DNA of 11,682 nt from Acetobacteraceae bacterium (lineage in GTDB: Bacteria; Pseudomonadota; Alphaproteobacteria; Acetobacterales; Acetobacteraceae): the NCBI GenBank assembly GCA_947476855.1, contig CANJSR010000122.1:1-11682 (forward strand), in the 5' to 3' direction. The notes beneath the pieces are model-generated. The model did not search any database, was not told where the DNA came from, and saw only the letters and a list, made by a program, of their open reading frames with translations. This document shows, piece by piece, positions 1 through 7,234 of the stretch. The translations under genes were made by a program, and so were the position numbers. Numbering within the stretch: position 1 is the stretch's first letter; every line of letters begins with the position of its first letter.

Positions 1-1
1 C

Positions 2-559
2 ACCGCGCCGCTGATCATGACGGTCCTGGCGATCCCGATGTTGGGGGAGCGTATCCACTGGCGCCGCACGCTTTCAACCGTGCTGGGGTTCCTGGGCGTG
101 CTGGTCATGCTCCAGCCCGGTGGAGACCTGTGGAAGCCCGTGGTCATCCTGCTGCTGGTGGGGATTGTCGCGATGTCGGTCACCCGCATCATGACGCGCC
201 AGCTATCCACCACCGAAACGCCCGAATGCCAGGCGTTCTGGCTCCTGATCTCCCACGTTCTGTCAGGCCTGCTGATACTGCCCTTCTTCCCTCCCGGCGG
301 AGACATGGACACCGCTGTCTGGGTGTGCCTGATCTTCCTGGGGATATCGAGCGGACTGGCGCATTGCGTCTACACGCGGGCCTATGGACTGGCGCCGGTC
401 TCGGCGCTCGCGCCCTATGAATACACGATGCTGCTATGGGGCGGGCTGGCGGGCTACCTCGTGTTCAACGAGGTACCGTCATGGACCACGCTGATCGGCG
501 CCGTGATCATCGCCGCGGCCGGCCTGTACAACCTGCATCGGGAGCGGATGCGAACCTGA
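2..559 (+). CDS. DMT-superfamily (EamA-type) membrane transporter, 3' part only
   Basis: This is the C-terminal ~185 residues of a polytopic inner-membrane protein. The reading frame is open from base 2 to the TGA at 557-559, so the true start lies left of the window; the in-frame ATG at 17 is internal. About six hydrophobic helices alternate with short basic loops (for example TLSTVLGFLGVLVMLQPG, VVILLLVGIVAMSVTRIMTR and TLIGAVIIAAAGLYNLHRE). The pattern GFLGVLVMLQPG, then a second half ending APYEYTMLLWGGLAGYLVFNEVP and a short basic tail, is typical of the second EamA repeat in drug/metabolite transporters; full proteins are usually near 300 residues. The substrate cannot be told from the sequence. 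The gene runs opposite to the rest of the window and converges on the lipoprotein gene, so it is not part of the envelope operon. Family call is firm, specific function unknown. Confidence 0.85.
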   Translation, partial: TAPLIMTVLAIPMLGERIHWRRTLSTVLGFLGVLVMLQPGGDLWKPVVILLLVGIVAMSVTRIMTRQLSTTETPECQAFWLLISHVLSGLLILPFFPPGGDMDTAVWVCLIFLGISSGLAHCVYTRAYGLAPVSALAPYEYTMLLWGGLAGYLVFNEVPSWTTLIGAVIIAAAGLYNLHRERMRT

Positions 560-564
560 TCCGC
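544..564. other. Hairpin at the convergent gene ends
   Basis: GCGGAT (544-549) and ATCCGC (559-564) form a perfect 6-bp stem with a 9-base loop, spanning the stop codon of the transporter gene and lying just before the stop of the convergent lipoprotein gene. Two more G-C pairs can form outside one A-C mismatch. No T-run follows on either strand, so it is at best a weak 3'-end structure and may be chance. No better terminator is visible between the two stops. Confidence 0.25.
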
Positions 565-576
565 CCCCAGGGTCCG

Positions 577-1158
577 CTACATCCAGCCGAACAGCTTCTG
601 GAACCAGGTTTCCCGCTTGGGCTTGATCGTCGGCGTGACGCCGCCGGCGTTGCTCTGGCCCAGGGCCGCGTTCTGCCGCAGGCGCTGGTTTTCCTTCTCG
701 GGGTCAACCTCGAGGTTGCGGGTGTCTTCCTTGCGCCAGGTCAGGACCTTGTCGAGGAAGCTGTCGCTCGCCTGTTCCAGCTTGGCATCCTGGTCGACCC
801 GCTGACGCACGTCGGACGACACGGCCGGACCCGATTCGTCCAGCAAGGCAGCCTGACCACGGCTGGGCGCGCCGGTGGCGGGCCCGGTCAGCGCCAACTG
901 CGGCACCAGGGCCTCTTCCGCCTGCTCCCGCTCCGGCCGCTGCTGCGGCCGGACGACGCCCGGGCGCGGCGGCCGCAGGTTGAAATCCGGCGGCATGGAC
1001 AACGGCGCCTGGGTCGTGACCATGAATTCGTCGGGCGCATCCCGGGTCAGACCGAAGGTGCGCGCGAGATTGCTTTCACCGCATCCCGTGAGGGTAACGA
1101 GCGAGCCCGCGGCCAACACCGGCAGCCAGCGTCGCGCAGAGTGTGTATTGATCCGCAT
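577..1158 (-). CDS. bamF: DUF3035-type outer-membrane lipoprotein, probable BAM-complex subunit BamF
   Basis: The protein has 193 residues. A basic N-terminus and hydrophobic stretch end in a lipobox L23-T-G-C26, so Cys26 should be lipidated by Lgt and cleaved by signal peptidase II. Residue +2 is Gly rather than Asp, which favours sorting to the outer membrane. The mature part has the segment DAPDEFMVTTQAPLSMPPDF (residues 41-60), which I recognise as the hallmark of the alphaproteobacterial DUF3035 family; that family has been linked to the BAM complex as BamF in Caulobacter. The rest is Pro/Gln-rich and low in predicted structure, ending in an aromatic, basic tail. The ATG start has a strong AAGGAG four bases upstream. 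It lies 47 bases after lpxA on the same strand and is probably co-transcribed. The family call rests on recalled motif similarity. The BamF role is inference, supported by bamA being in the same gene cluster. Confidence 0.72.
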   Translation of the reverse strand: MRINTHSARRWLPVLAAGSLVTLTGCGESNLARTFGLTRDAPDEFMVTTQAPLSMPPDFNLRPPRPGVVRPQQRPEREQAEEALVPQLALTGPATGAPSRGQAALLDESGPAVSSDVRQRVDQDAKLEQASDSFLDKVLTWRKEDTRNLEVDPEKENQRLRQNAALGQSNAGGVTPTIKPKRETWFQKLFGWM

Positions 1159-1162
1159 GAGG

Positions 1163-1168
1163 CTCCTT
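1163..1168 (-). promoter_or_regulatory. Strong ribosome binding site of the lipoprotein gene
   Basis: On the - strand AAGGAG is followed by CCTC and the ATG at 1158. It is the best Shine-Dalgarno match in the window and fixes this start. The gene therefore has its own initiation signal and does not depend on coupling to lpxA 47 bases upstream. Confidence 0.75.
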
Positions 1169-1205
1169 AACCGCTGTAACCGTCCGGCCGCAAGGGCTGG
1201 CCAGG

Positions 1206-2030
1206 TTACTCCGCCCTGATCAGGCCACGACGGCCGGGCGTATCGATGAAGGCGAGCACCTCCTCGACCAGCGCATCACCGGCATATTGGGCGCGCGCTT
1301 CCTCGACCCGCTGGGCAAACACGCCCTCGTGACGGAACAACGTGCGGAAGGCGACGTGCAGGCGCTGGATCTGGGCCTTGTCGAAACCCCGCCGCTTGAG
1401 GCCGATGACGTTCAGTCCGGCCAGCTTGGCGCGATTGCCGATCACGCTGCCGAACGGAATCACATCCGCCTCCACCCCCGACACCCCGCCGATCATCGCC
1501 GCTCGGCCGATCCGCACGAACTGGTGGATGGCCGCGGCGCCGCCGATCACGGCATGGTCGCCGATCGAGACATGCCCGCCCATCACCGCGTTGTTCGCGA
1601 CGATGATGTGGTTGCCCAGGGTGCAGTCATGCGCGACATGGGCCACGGCCATCAGCATGCAGTCCGTGCCGACGGTCGTGATGCCCTTCCCGGTCGCGGT
1701 GCCGCGATGGATGGTGCAGTGTTCCCGCACCAGAGTCCGGGCTCCGATTTCACACCGGGTCGGTTCGTCGTGATATTTAAGGTCCTGCGGGGCCAGGCCC
1801 ACGGTGCAGAACGGATACAGCATGACATCGGGGCCGATGCGCGTGTGGCCATCGACCACGGCATGCGACACCAGGGTCGCCCCATCCTCGATCGTTACGT
1901 TGGGGCCGACGGTGCAGAACGGGCCGATCGTCACGCCCACGCCCAGGCGCGCCCGGGCATCGACGATGGCGCTGGGGTGGATCGTGGTCGCGACGGCGCG
2001 TGGCGCGCTCAGGTCAGGCATGGCATCCAT
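1206..2030 (-). CDS. lpxA: Acyl-[ACP]--UDP-N-acetylglucosamine O-acyltransferase
   Basis: Cytoplasmic trimeric enzyme that moves a (R)-3-hydroxyacyl chain from ACP to the 3-OH of UDP-GlcNAc, the first step of lipid A synthesis. The 274 residues carry hexapeptide repeats of a left-handed beta-helix (about residues 17-200), then the C-terminal helical domain with GLKRRGF (210-216) and the ending RGLIR. His134 in HVAHDC matches catalytic His125 of E. coli, with His131 matching His122. QDLKY (82-86) and the IHRGT segment (107-111) are present. Gly182 occupies the position of E. coli Gly173, the acyl-chain ruler, which suggests a 14-carbon 3-hydroxyacyl donor (inference). At the position of E. coli Glu200 there is Ile209. 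The ATG at 2030 has only a weak GGA-containing upstream region; the ATG at 2021 (residue 4) is an alternative. A 193-base spacer separates it from fabZ. Confidence 0.97.
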   Translation of the reverse strand: MDAMPDLSAPRAVATTIHPSAIVDARARLGVGVTIGPFCTVGPNVTIEDGATLVSHAVVDGHTRIGPDVMLYPFCTVGLAPQDLKYHDEPTRCEIGARTLVREHCTIHRGTATGKGITTVGTDCMLMAVAHVAHDCTLGNHIIVANNAVMGGHVSIGDHAVIGGAAAIHQFVRIGRAAMIGGVSGVEADVIPFGSVIGNRAKLAGLNVIGLKRRGFDKAQIQRLHVAFRTLFRHEGVFAQRVEEARAQYAGDALVEEVLAFIDTPGRRGLIRAE

Positions 2031-2223
2031 AAAAGCGCGATTCCGTCCACATGGCAGGCCATTATTGGCAGGATCAGGGTATGGGCCAGGGGAGTGGCAA
2101 CCAACTCAAACATTGTTGCCCGATATTTCCCCTCTGGCCCGCTCCCAACCTCGTAACGCCTTGATCTACCGGAAATCAGGCGAAAAGACGGCAGCCCTGG
2201 GACAGAACGACTCCGTGACGAAA
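2031..2223 (-). promoter_or_regulatory. fabZ-lpxA spacer with possible internal promoter
   Basis: This 193-base stretch has no convincing gene and looks less GC-rich than its flanks. On the - strand a weak sigma70-like pair TTGGTT (2099-2104) and TACCCT (2076-2081) is separated by 17 bases, which would give a short leader before lpxA. The stretch also holds a 6-bp inverted repeat (2096-2101 with 2115-2120) overlapping that -35 box, and an AT-rich palindrome GCCA-TTAT-TGGC at 2058-2069. No T-tailed terminator follows fabZ. Promoter function is a guess. The 102-aa reading frame through this stretch begins inside fabZ in another frame and is taken as spurious. Confidence 0.25.
2096..2120. repeat. 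Short inverted repeat in the fabZ-lpxA spacer
   Basis: GGCAAC (2096-2101) and GTTGCC (2115-2120) form a perfect 6-bp dyad around a 13-base AT-rich loop. It could be a regulator site or an RNA hairpin in the lpxA leader, but arms of this length also occur by chance. Confidence 0.3.
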
Positions 2224-2724
2224 TCAGATCGGCGCGGCGCGGTCCATGATCATCGCGGCGAAGGTCGCCTCGGCCACGGTCGCGCCATCCACGCGGGCCA
2301 CGCCATGGAACTTCCACACGTTGCCGCGGTTGCGCTCCTTCACCACCTCCACCCGCATCTGGTCGCCGGGCACGACCGGGCGGCGGAACTTCGCACCCTC
2401 GATCGACATGAAATACACGACCTTGCCCTGCGCATCCGGCCCGAGCGTCTCCACGACCAGGACAGCGGCGGTCTGCGCCATGCTCTCAATGATCAGCACG
2501 CCCGGCATCACGGGATGGTTAGGGAAATGCCCGGCGAAGAAGGATTCGTTGACCGAGACATTCTTCACCCCGACCGCCGAGACGTTCTTCTTGACCTCCA
2601 CCACCCGGTCGATCAGCAGGAACGGATAGCGATGCGGGATCGCCTGCATGATCTGCTGAATGTCGAGGACGTCCCGGTCCTGGCCGGCGTCCTGGGGCGT
2701 TTGGGATGCTGCTGGCTGATCCAT
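2224..2724 (-). CDS. fabZ: 3-hydroxyacyl-[ACP] dehydratase FabZ
   Basis: Cytoplasmic hot-dog-fold dehydratase that converts (R)-3-hydroxyacyl-ACP to trans-2-enoyl-ACP in fatty acid elongation. It competes with LpxA and LpxD for the same 3-hydroxyacyl-ACP pool, which explains its place among the lpx genes. From the chosen ATG the protein has 166 residues. The early motif PHRYPFLLIDRV and the active-site segment GHFPNHPVMPG are intact; catalytic His66 and Glu80 (counted from this ATG) match the His/Glu pair of the family. The family is usually 145-160 residues; the extra length is a polar, Gln/Asp-rich N-terminus of about 20 residues. The ATG at 2724 starts five bases after the lpxD stop. A TTG at 2733 overlapping that TGA is an alternative start that would add three residues. 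Neither has a strong Shine-Dalgarno, so coupling to lpxD is likely. Confidence 0.96.
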   Translation of the reverse strand: MDQPAASQTPQDAGQDRDVLDIQQIMQAIPHRYPFLLIDRVVEVKKNVSAVGVKNVSVNESFFAGHFPNHPVMPGVLIIESMAQTAAVLVVETLGPDAQGKVVYFMSIEGAKFRRPVVPGDQMRVEVVKERNRGNVWKFHGVARVDGATVAEATFAAMIMDRAAPI

Positions 2725-2729
2725 CTCGT

Positions 2730-3830
2730 TCAATCCGTACCTGACCTGGTGCCCTTTTCCGGATCGCCACGTCCCGGGTCACCGCCCGAGCGTCTGGCGC
2801 CCGTATAGTCGCGAATCATGCGTTTCAACGTCGCGAGTTCCCGGAAGAACCCGCGTGCCGGTTGTGCCGGGCTGCCGACCCATTCGGCCCCCGCCGGCAC
2901 GTCGCCCATCACGCCCGCCTGCGCGCCGATCCGCGCGCCCCGGCCGATATTGGCATGGCCGACCAGTCCGGCCTGGCCGCCAAACATCACCTGGTCCTCC
3001 AGCGTCGCGGAGCCCGAGATGCCGACCTGGGAGACGATGACGCAGGCCCGTCCGATCCGGACATTGTGGGCGATCTGCACAAGGTTATCGATCCGCGTGC
3101 CCGCGCCGATCACGGTGTCGTGCATCGAGCCGCGATCGATCGTGGTGTTGGCCCCAATTTCGACGTCGTCATGGATCATGACCCGCCCGATCTGGGGGAC
3201 GGACACGAACCCCTCCGCCCCGACCGCGAATCCAAATCCGTCCTGACCGACCCGGACCCCAGGGTAAAGGCACACCCGGTCGCCGATCATCGCGTGGCTG
3301 ATCGTGACGTGGGCGCCGATCCGGCAGTCGCGGCCCATGATGACGCCATCGCCCACCACGGCCAACGGACCGATCCGGCAGCGCGGCCCGATTTCCGCGC
3401 CCGCGCCGATCACCGACAGCGGTCCGATCTCGGCGCTCGGGTCGATCAGGGCGTCCGCGGCAACGACGGCCGATGGGTGAACACCGGGCGCCACGGGGGG
3501 CAGAGGGAAGAACAACGCCGCCGCCCTGGCCCAGGCCAGGTACGGCTCCCGCGTCACGATCGCGACGGCCGTTTCCGGCACACGCTCAGCCATGTCGGGG
3601 TGCACGATCACCGCCCCCGCCTGGGTCGCATCCAGCGCGGTCGCGTATTTGCGGTTATCCAGGAAACTCACCTGATCGGGCATCGCGGTCTGCAACGGCG
3701 CGATGCCGGTCAGCATCAGACGCCGTGGCGGCGCCTCCGCCCGCGCCGCATCCACGACGGCGGCGAGCGTGAAAGGCCCGTTGCGCTGGAAAAAGCGGGG
3801 ATCGCCCGCGATCGCAGGCCGTTCCACCAC
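2730..3830 (-). CDS. lpxD: UDP-3-O-acylglucosamine N-acyltransferase
   Basis: Third step of lipid A synthesis: it adds a second 3-hydroxyacyl chain to the 2-amino group of UDP-3-O-acyl-glucosamine in the cytoplasm, acting as a trimer. The 366-residue protein has an N-terminal uridine-binding domain (about 1-110, with QVSFLDNRKYATAL at 53-66), then a long run of hexapeptide repeats (about 115-325) forming the left-handed beta-helix. His255 in QIAHN is the expected catalytic base (E. coli His239). The DGFGF loop (197-201) and TTIDRG (229-234) are typical of LpxD. The C-terminal helix (about 326-345) is followed by some 20 charged, Gly-rich residues that look disordered. The start is GTG, with a second GTG as codon 2, 17 bases after the skp stop. 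The upstream GGGACGGGG is only a moderate ribosome binding site. Confidence 0.97.
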   Translation of the reverse strand: MVERPAIAGDPRFFQRNGPFTLAAVVDAARAEAPPRRLMLTGIAPLQTAMPDQVSFLDNRKYATALDATQAGAVIVHPDMAERVPETAVAIVTREPYLAWARAAALFFPLPPVAPGVHPSAVVAADALIDPSAEIGPLSVIGAGAEIGPRCRIGPLAVVGDGVIMGRDCRIGAHVTISHAMIGDRVCLYPGVRVGQDGFGFAVGAEGFVSVPQIGRVMIHDDVEIGANTTIDRGSMHDTVIGAGTRIDNLVQIAHNVRIGRACVIVSQVGISGSATLEDQVMFGGQAGLVGHANIGRGARIGAQAGVMGDVPAGAEWVGSPAQPARGFFRELATLKRMIRDYTGARRSGGDPGRGDPEKGTRSGTD

Positions 3831-3847
3831 GCCGCCCCGTCCCGAGA

Positions 3848-4723
3848 TCAGTTCTTCGGCGGCGGCTTCGCGCCACCAGCCGCGGGGGCCGTCTCAGGCT
3901 TCGGCGAGGCGCTGAGTTGCTGCGCCATGGCCAGCGGAGAAACGCCGTCCGGCGGGATCACAACCGTCGGCAGCACCTGGTTCAGCACCTCGACCACCTG
4001 CGGCGTCAGATCAAACTCCGGCGTCGTGCCCAGAAGCTGCGCCCGGTTCAGCACCACGTTGACGCCGCGCGAGGTCGCGACCTGGTGGGCGATGATTTCC
4101 AGCATGCGGTCGATCTGCGCCATCACGTACTGGCCGGCTTCGCGGATGATCCGCTCCCGGTCACCGAACTTGCGGCGGGATTCGTTGATGCGGTTCTGGT
4201 ACTCACGCTCCTTCGCCCGGATCTGGTCAGGCGTGAGCTTGGCGCGCTGGGATGCAAAGGCCTGCCCGAGATCACGCAGAGCGATCTGCTCCTTCTGCGC
4301 GTCCTCGTTCAACTTCTGGCGTCGAATCCCTAGTTCCTTGTCGGCCTGCTGATAGGCGCTGGAAATCCGCAGCACGTCCGGCACGGACAGGACGCCGATG
4401 ACGGCCGCCGGGGGCGGCGCACCCTTGGGGATCGGGGGAACCTCGGGCGCCGGCGGCAGCATGACCTGCAACTGTTGCGGAGAGATCGGCGGAGCGCCTT
4501 CCGCGCCCGGATCGGCCGCCGCCTCGGCATCGCCAGCCTGCTGCCCTTCGGCGGGGCGGGAAGGCGGACGCGGCTGGGCCTGGGGTTGCGCACGCGGCGG
4601 CTGACCCTGCCCGGGCACGAACCAGCCCGGGTTGGATTGCTGTTGCGCGGAGACAGGCTGCGCGAGCAGCGCCGCGGCAAGGGCCGCGATCGCGATGGCA
4701 GCGGATGAACGGATAGGAGCCAC
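3848..4723 (-). CDS. skp: OmpH/Skp-family periplasmic chaperone with Pro-rich extensions
   Basis: Periplasmic holdase-type chaperone that carries unfolded outer-membrane proteins towards BamA. Of 291 residues, 1-26 form a Sec signal peptide with cleavage after V-S-A26. Residues 27-105 are a Pro/Gln/Ala-rich, probably disordered linker containing NPGWFVPGQ. The OmpH core runs from about 107 to 255: a short strand (VIGVLSVPDVL), a long charged coiled coil (about 120-215) and the returning segment with VNVVLNRAQLL. The tail (260-291) is again Pro/Ala-rich. E. coli Skp is about 160 residues, so this is nearly double, the excess lying outside the core. The GTG start shares one base with the bamA stop (TAGTG) and has GAGG five bases upstream, indicating termination-reinitiation coupling. 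Position between bamA and lpxD is the classical order. Exact chaperone behaviour with the extensions is unknown. Confidence 0.92.
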   Translation of the reverse strand: MAPIRSSAAIAIAALAAALLAQPVSAQQQSNPGWFVPGQGQPPRAQPQAQPRPPSRPAEGQQAGDAEAAADPGAEGAPPISPQQLQVMLPPAPEVPPIPKGAPPPAAVIGVLSVPDVLRISSAYQQADKELGIRRQKLNEDAQKEQIALRDLGQAFASQRAKLTPDQIRAKEREYQNRINESRRKFGDRERIIREAGQYVMAQIDRMLEIIAHQVATSRGVNVVLNRAQLLGTTPEFDLTPQVVEVLNQVLPTVVIPPDGVSPLAMAQQLSASPKPETAPAAGGAKPPPKN

Positions 4724-7077
4724 TAGAACCTCGTGCCAAAGCCGAATCGGAAAACCTGGGTCTGATCGTAAGCCTGTTTCACCACGAACGGGGTGACGTC
4801 GATGTTGATCAGGCCGAACTGTGTGCGCCAGGAAACGCCCAGGCCGGCGCCGACCCGCGGCGTGGATGACTGCGCGATCTGGCAGGTCGTGCCGTTCGCA
4901 TACACGCAGGAATTCGCGTTGTTGAAGCTCGCATCCGTCAACGACCCGACATCAACGAACGCTCGGCCGGTCAGGCCAAGGTCCGCCGGGACCGGCAGCG
5001 GAAACCGCAGTTCCGTCGTCTGGGTCCACATCACGCGCCCACCCAGCGGATCGCCCGTGACCATGTCGTGCGGACCGGCGCCACCGATCTGGAAGCCACG
5101 CAGGTTTTCGCCGCCCAGGAAGAAGCGGTCGATGATCCGCTCCTTGCTGCTGATGGACGCGAGGTAACCGGCACCGGCACCGACCTTGATGCCCCAGTCC
5201 TGATGGCCCAGGTATTTTTCGAGCGAGTAGTAGTAGGCCGCGCTCACGTTCGTCCGGATGAACGCCACGTCGCCGCCAAGCCCGGCGAAATCGGTGCCGA
5301 GTTCGACGATGAAGCCGTTGCGCGGCGCGATGCGGCTGTCGCGATAGTCGAACGTCAGGACCTGGCTGATCTGCGACAGCAGGGTCGTGCCGGCTTCGTT
5401 CAGGATGAACGGGCTGGCGGCGGCGCTGATGTTGAACACATCGCGGTTGACGAGGGAGTAGCTCCAGACCTGCCGGAGATTCTCATTGAAGTCATAGCCG
5501 GCGCGCAGCGCGAAACCGACGCGCTTTTCGTCATAGGGCTGCGTGCCCAGGAAGTTCGTCTGGATCAGGAACGCGTCGAAACCGGCGACGAGGTTACGAT
5601 CCAGGAAGTAGGGATCGGTGATCGAGAGGTTCACCGAACTCCGCTTCTCGGCCAGCACACCGCGGATCGAGGCGTTGATCCCGGTGCCGATCATGTTGCG
5701 TTCGGCCAACCCGAGATCGAGCAGCGGCCCGGCGTCCGTCGAGTAACCGCCACCCAGGGTCAGTTCACCCGTCGCGCGCTCGGTGATGTTGGTCTGCACG
5801 ACCGCCTTGTCCGGAGAGGACCCAGGCCCGGTGTTGATGTCGACATTCGTGAAGTAGCCGAGGTCCATCAGGCGCGAACGCGTCCGGCGGATCGCCTCGG
5901 CGTTGAACGCGTCACCCTCGGCGATACGGAACTCCCGGCGGACGACCTTGTCCTTGGTGCGGAGGTTGCCCGAAATGTCGATCCGCTCGACATAGACCCG
6001 CGGGCCTTCGCCGACCTCGTAGGTAATTGAAATTTCGCGCTTGGCGGCGTCGCGGACGACACGAGGCTTCACCTCCACGAACGCATAACCGCGGTTGTGG
6101 ATCTGCTCCTCGATCGAGTCGGCGGCCTTGCCGACCGCGTCGCCGTCGTACCAATCCCCCTCCTTGAAGGGAATCAGCGGGATGACGTCGTCGGAGCTGA
6201 GGTTCCGAAGCTGGGAGGTCGCGCTGATCTTGCCCAGGCGATACCGCTCCCCTTCCTTGATGTTGAAGGTGACGAAGAACGCCTTGCGGTCAGGGGACAG
6301 TTCGGCCGTCGGGTCGCTGATCTGGACGTCCGCGTAGCCATTCTTCAGATAGAACCGGCGCAGCAGCTCACGATCGAAGTTCAGCCGCTCAGGGTCGTAC
6401 TGGTCTGATGTGGACAGGAACTTCCACCACCGCTCCTCGCGGCTGCTGATGACCTCGGTCAGGCGGCTTTCGCTGAACGCCTTGTTGCCGACCATCGCGA
6501 TCTTGCTGACCAGCGTGGAAACGCCATCGGTGATCTGGAACACGACGTCGACCCGGTTCTGATCCAGCCGGATGATCTGCGGATCGACCGAGGCGTCGTA
6601 ATGGCCGCGCTGGGCATACAGATCGAGGATTCGCTTCCGATCGATCTCGGCCGTCGCGGGGGTGAACACCGCGCGCGGGCGCACCTGCACCTCGGGCCGC
6701 AACTGTTCGTCGGTCAGCTTCTTGTTGCCTTCGAACGCAACCCGGTTGACCAGCGGATTCTCGACGACCCGCACGATCAGCGTGTCGCCCGAGCGCAGCA
6801 TCTGCACGTCCTGGAACAGGCCGGTCGCGTAGAGCGTCTTCAGACTGCGGTCGATGCGGTCCTGGTCGAAACGGTCCCCTGCCTGGATCAGCATGTAGGA
6901 CCGAATGGTGCCTTCCTCGATTCGCTGGCTACCCTCGACCTTGATCGACTGCACCGCACCGCCCGCTGCCGCGGCCGGTACGGGTCGCGGCGCGGGTGAC
7001 CGCTGCGCAACCGCCGGGAAAAGGACAAGAGCGGCGACCAGGGATCCCGCGAGAAGGCGAACGGCGCGTATCGGCAT
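4723..7077 (-). CDS. bamA: Outer-membrane protein assembly factor BamA
   Basis: Essential Omp85 protein that folds beta-barrels into the outer membrane. The 784 residues (E. coli 810) hold a signal peptide with cleavage near AVA-Q, an Ala/Pro-rich stretch, five POTRA domains (about 42-440) and a 16-strand barrel (about 441-784). The barrel-lumen loop L6 motif appears as LRGF, with Arg660-Gly661-Phe662, in FLGGENLRGFQIGG. The chain ends in GFGTRF with the C-terminal Phe of the beta-signal. Two cysteines eight residues apart (724 and 732) lie in a predicted surface loop and could form a disulfide. I take the ATG at 7077; a TTG directly before it (7080) lies closer to the AGGGAG (nine bases away, against twelve for the ATG) and is a real alternative. 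A 157-base spacer separates it from rseP, so bamA may have its own expression control. Confidence 0.98.
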   Translation of the reverse strand: MPIRAVRLLAGSLVAALVLFPAVAQRSPAPRPVPAAAAGGAVQSIKVEGSQRIEEGTIRSYMLIQAGDRFDQDRIDRSLKTLYATGLFQDVQMLRSGDTLIVRVVENPLVNRVAFEGNKKLTDEQLRPEVQVRPRAVFTPATAEIDRKRILDLYAQRGHYDASVDPQIIRLDQNRVDVVFQITDGVSTLVSKIAMVGNKAFSESRLTEVISSREERWWKFLSTSDQYDPERLNFDRELLRRFYLKNGYADVQISDPTAELSPDRKAFFVTFNIKEGERYRLGKISATSQLRNLSSDDVIPLIPFKEGDWYDGDAVGKAADSIEEQIHNRGYAFVEVKPRVVRDAAKREISITYEVGEGPRVYVERIDISGNLRTKDKVVRREFRIAEGDAFNAEAIRRTRSRLMDLGYFTNVDINTGPGSSPDKAVVQTNITERATGELTLGGGYSTDAGPLLDLGLAERNMIGTGINASIRGVLAEKRSSVNLSITDPYFLDRNLVAGFDAFLIQTNFLGTQPYDEKRVGFALRAGYDFNENLRQVWSYSLVNRDVFNISAAASPFILNEAGTTLLSQISQVLTFDYRDSRIAPRNGFIVELGTDFAGLGGDVAFIRTNVSAAYYYSLEKYLGHQDWGIKVGAGAGYLASISSKERIIDRFFLGGENLRGFQIGGAGPHDMVTGDPLGGRVMWTQTTELRFPLPVPADLGLTGRAFVDVGSLTDASFNNANSCVYANGTTCQIAQSSTPRVGAGLGVSWRTQFGLINIDVTPFVVKQAYDQTQVFRFGFGTRF

Positions 7078-7234
7078 CAAACGGCTGGACTCCCTATTCC
7101 CGCGCCGAGCGGCGGCTGCGTCCGGCGGAGCCGTACGAAGTGCGGGAGGTGGACCTTACCCGCGCCGTCCGGCTCACGCCAGATGACGCAGCCACGCGCC
7201 AAGAGCAAGAGGCGATTGCCCGCCGCCCCGCCGA
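7078..7234 (-). other. rseP-bamA spacer
   Basis: These 157 bases break an otherwise compact operon. On the - strand an AGGGAG ribosome-binding-like site lies near the bamA start. I see no T-tailed terminator and no convincing promoter boxes. A weak 71-codon frame (TTG at 7292, inside rseP) crosses the spacer and ends in TGA overlapping the bamA ATG by one base (TGATG). Its product is basic and resembles no family I know. Confidence 0.4.

Noticed and set aside
1159..1205. Possible terminator between lpxA and the lipoprotein gene
   Set aside because: Only short GGCC-type pairing is possible and there is no T-run on the - strand, so read-through is expected.
1287..2156. A 289-codon open frame on the + strand opposite lpxA
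   Set aside because: His/Asp/Arg-rich mirror of the LpxA hexapeptide repeats; no plausible product.
2862..4352. A 496-codon open frame on the + strand opposite lpxD and skp
   Set aside because: It is rich in Asp, His, Arg and Ala with no recognisable fold, and mirrors the repetitive hexapeptide codons of lpxD in high-GC DNA. It also runs through two well-recognised genes.
5068..6030. A 320-codon open frame on the + strand opposite bamA
   Set aside because: Antisense frame within a confidently identified bamA; composition rich in Asp, Arg, Val and Ala, with no signal, membrane or domain pattern.
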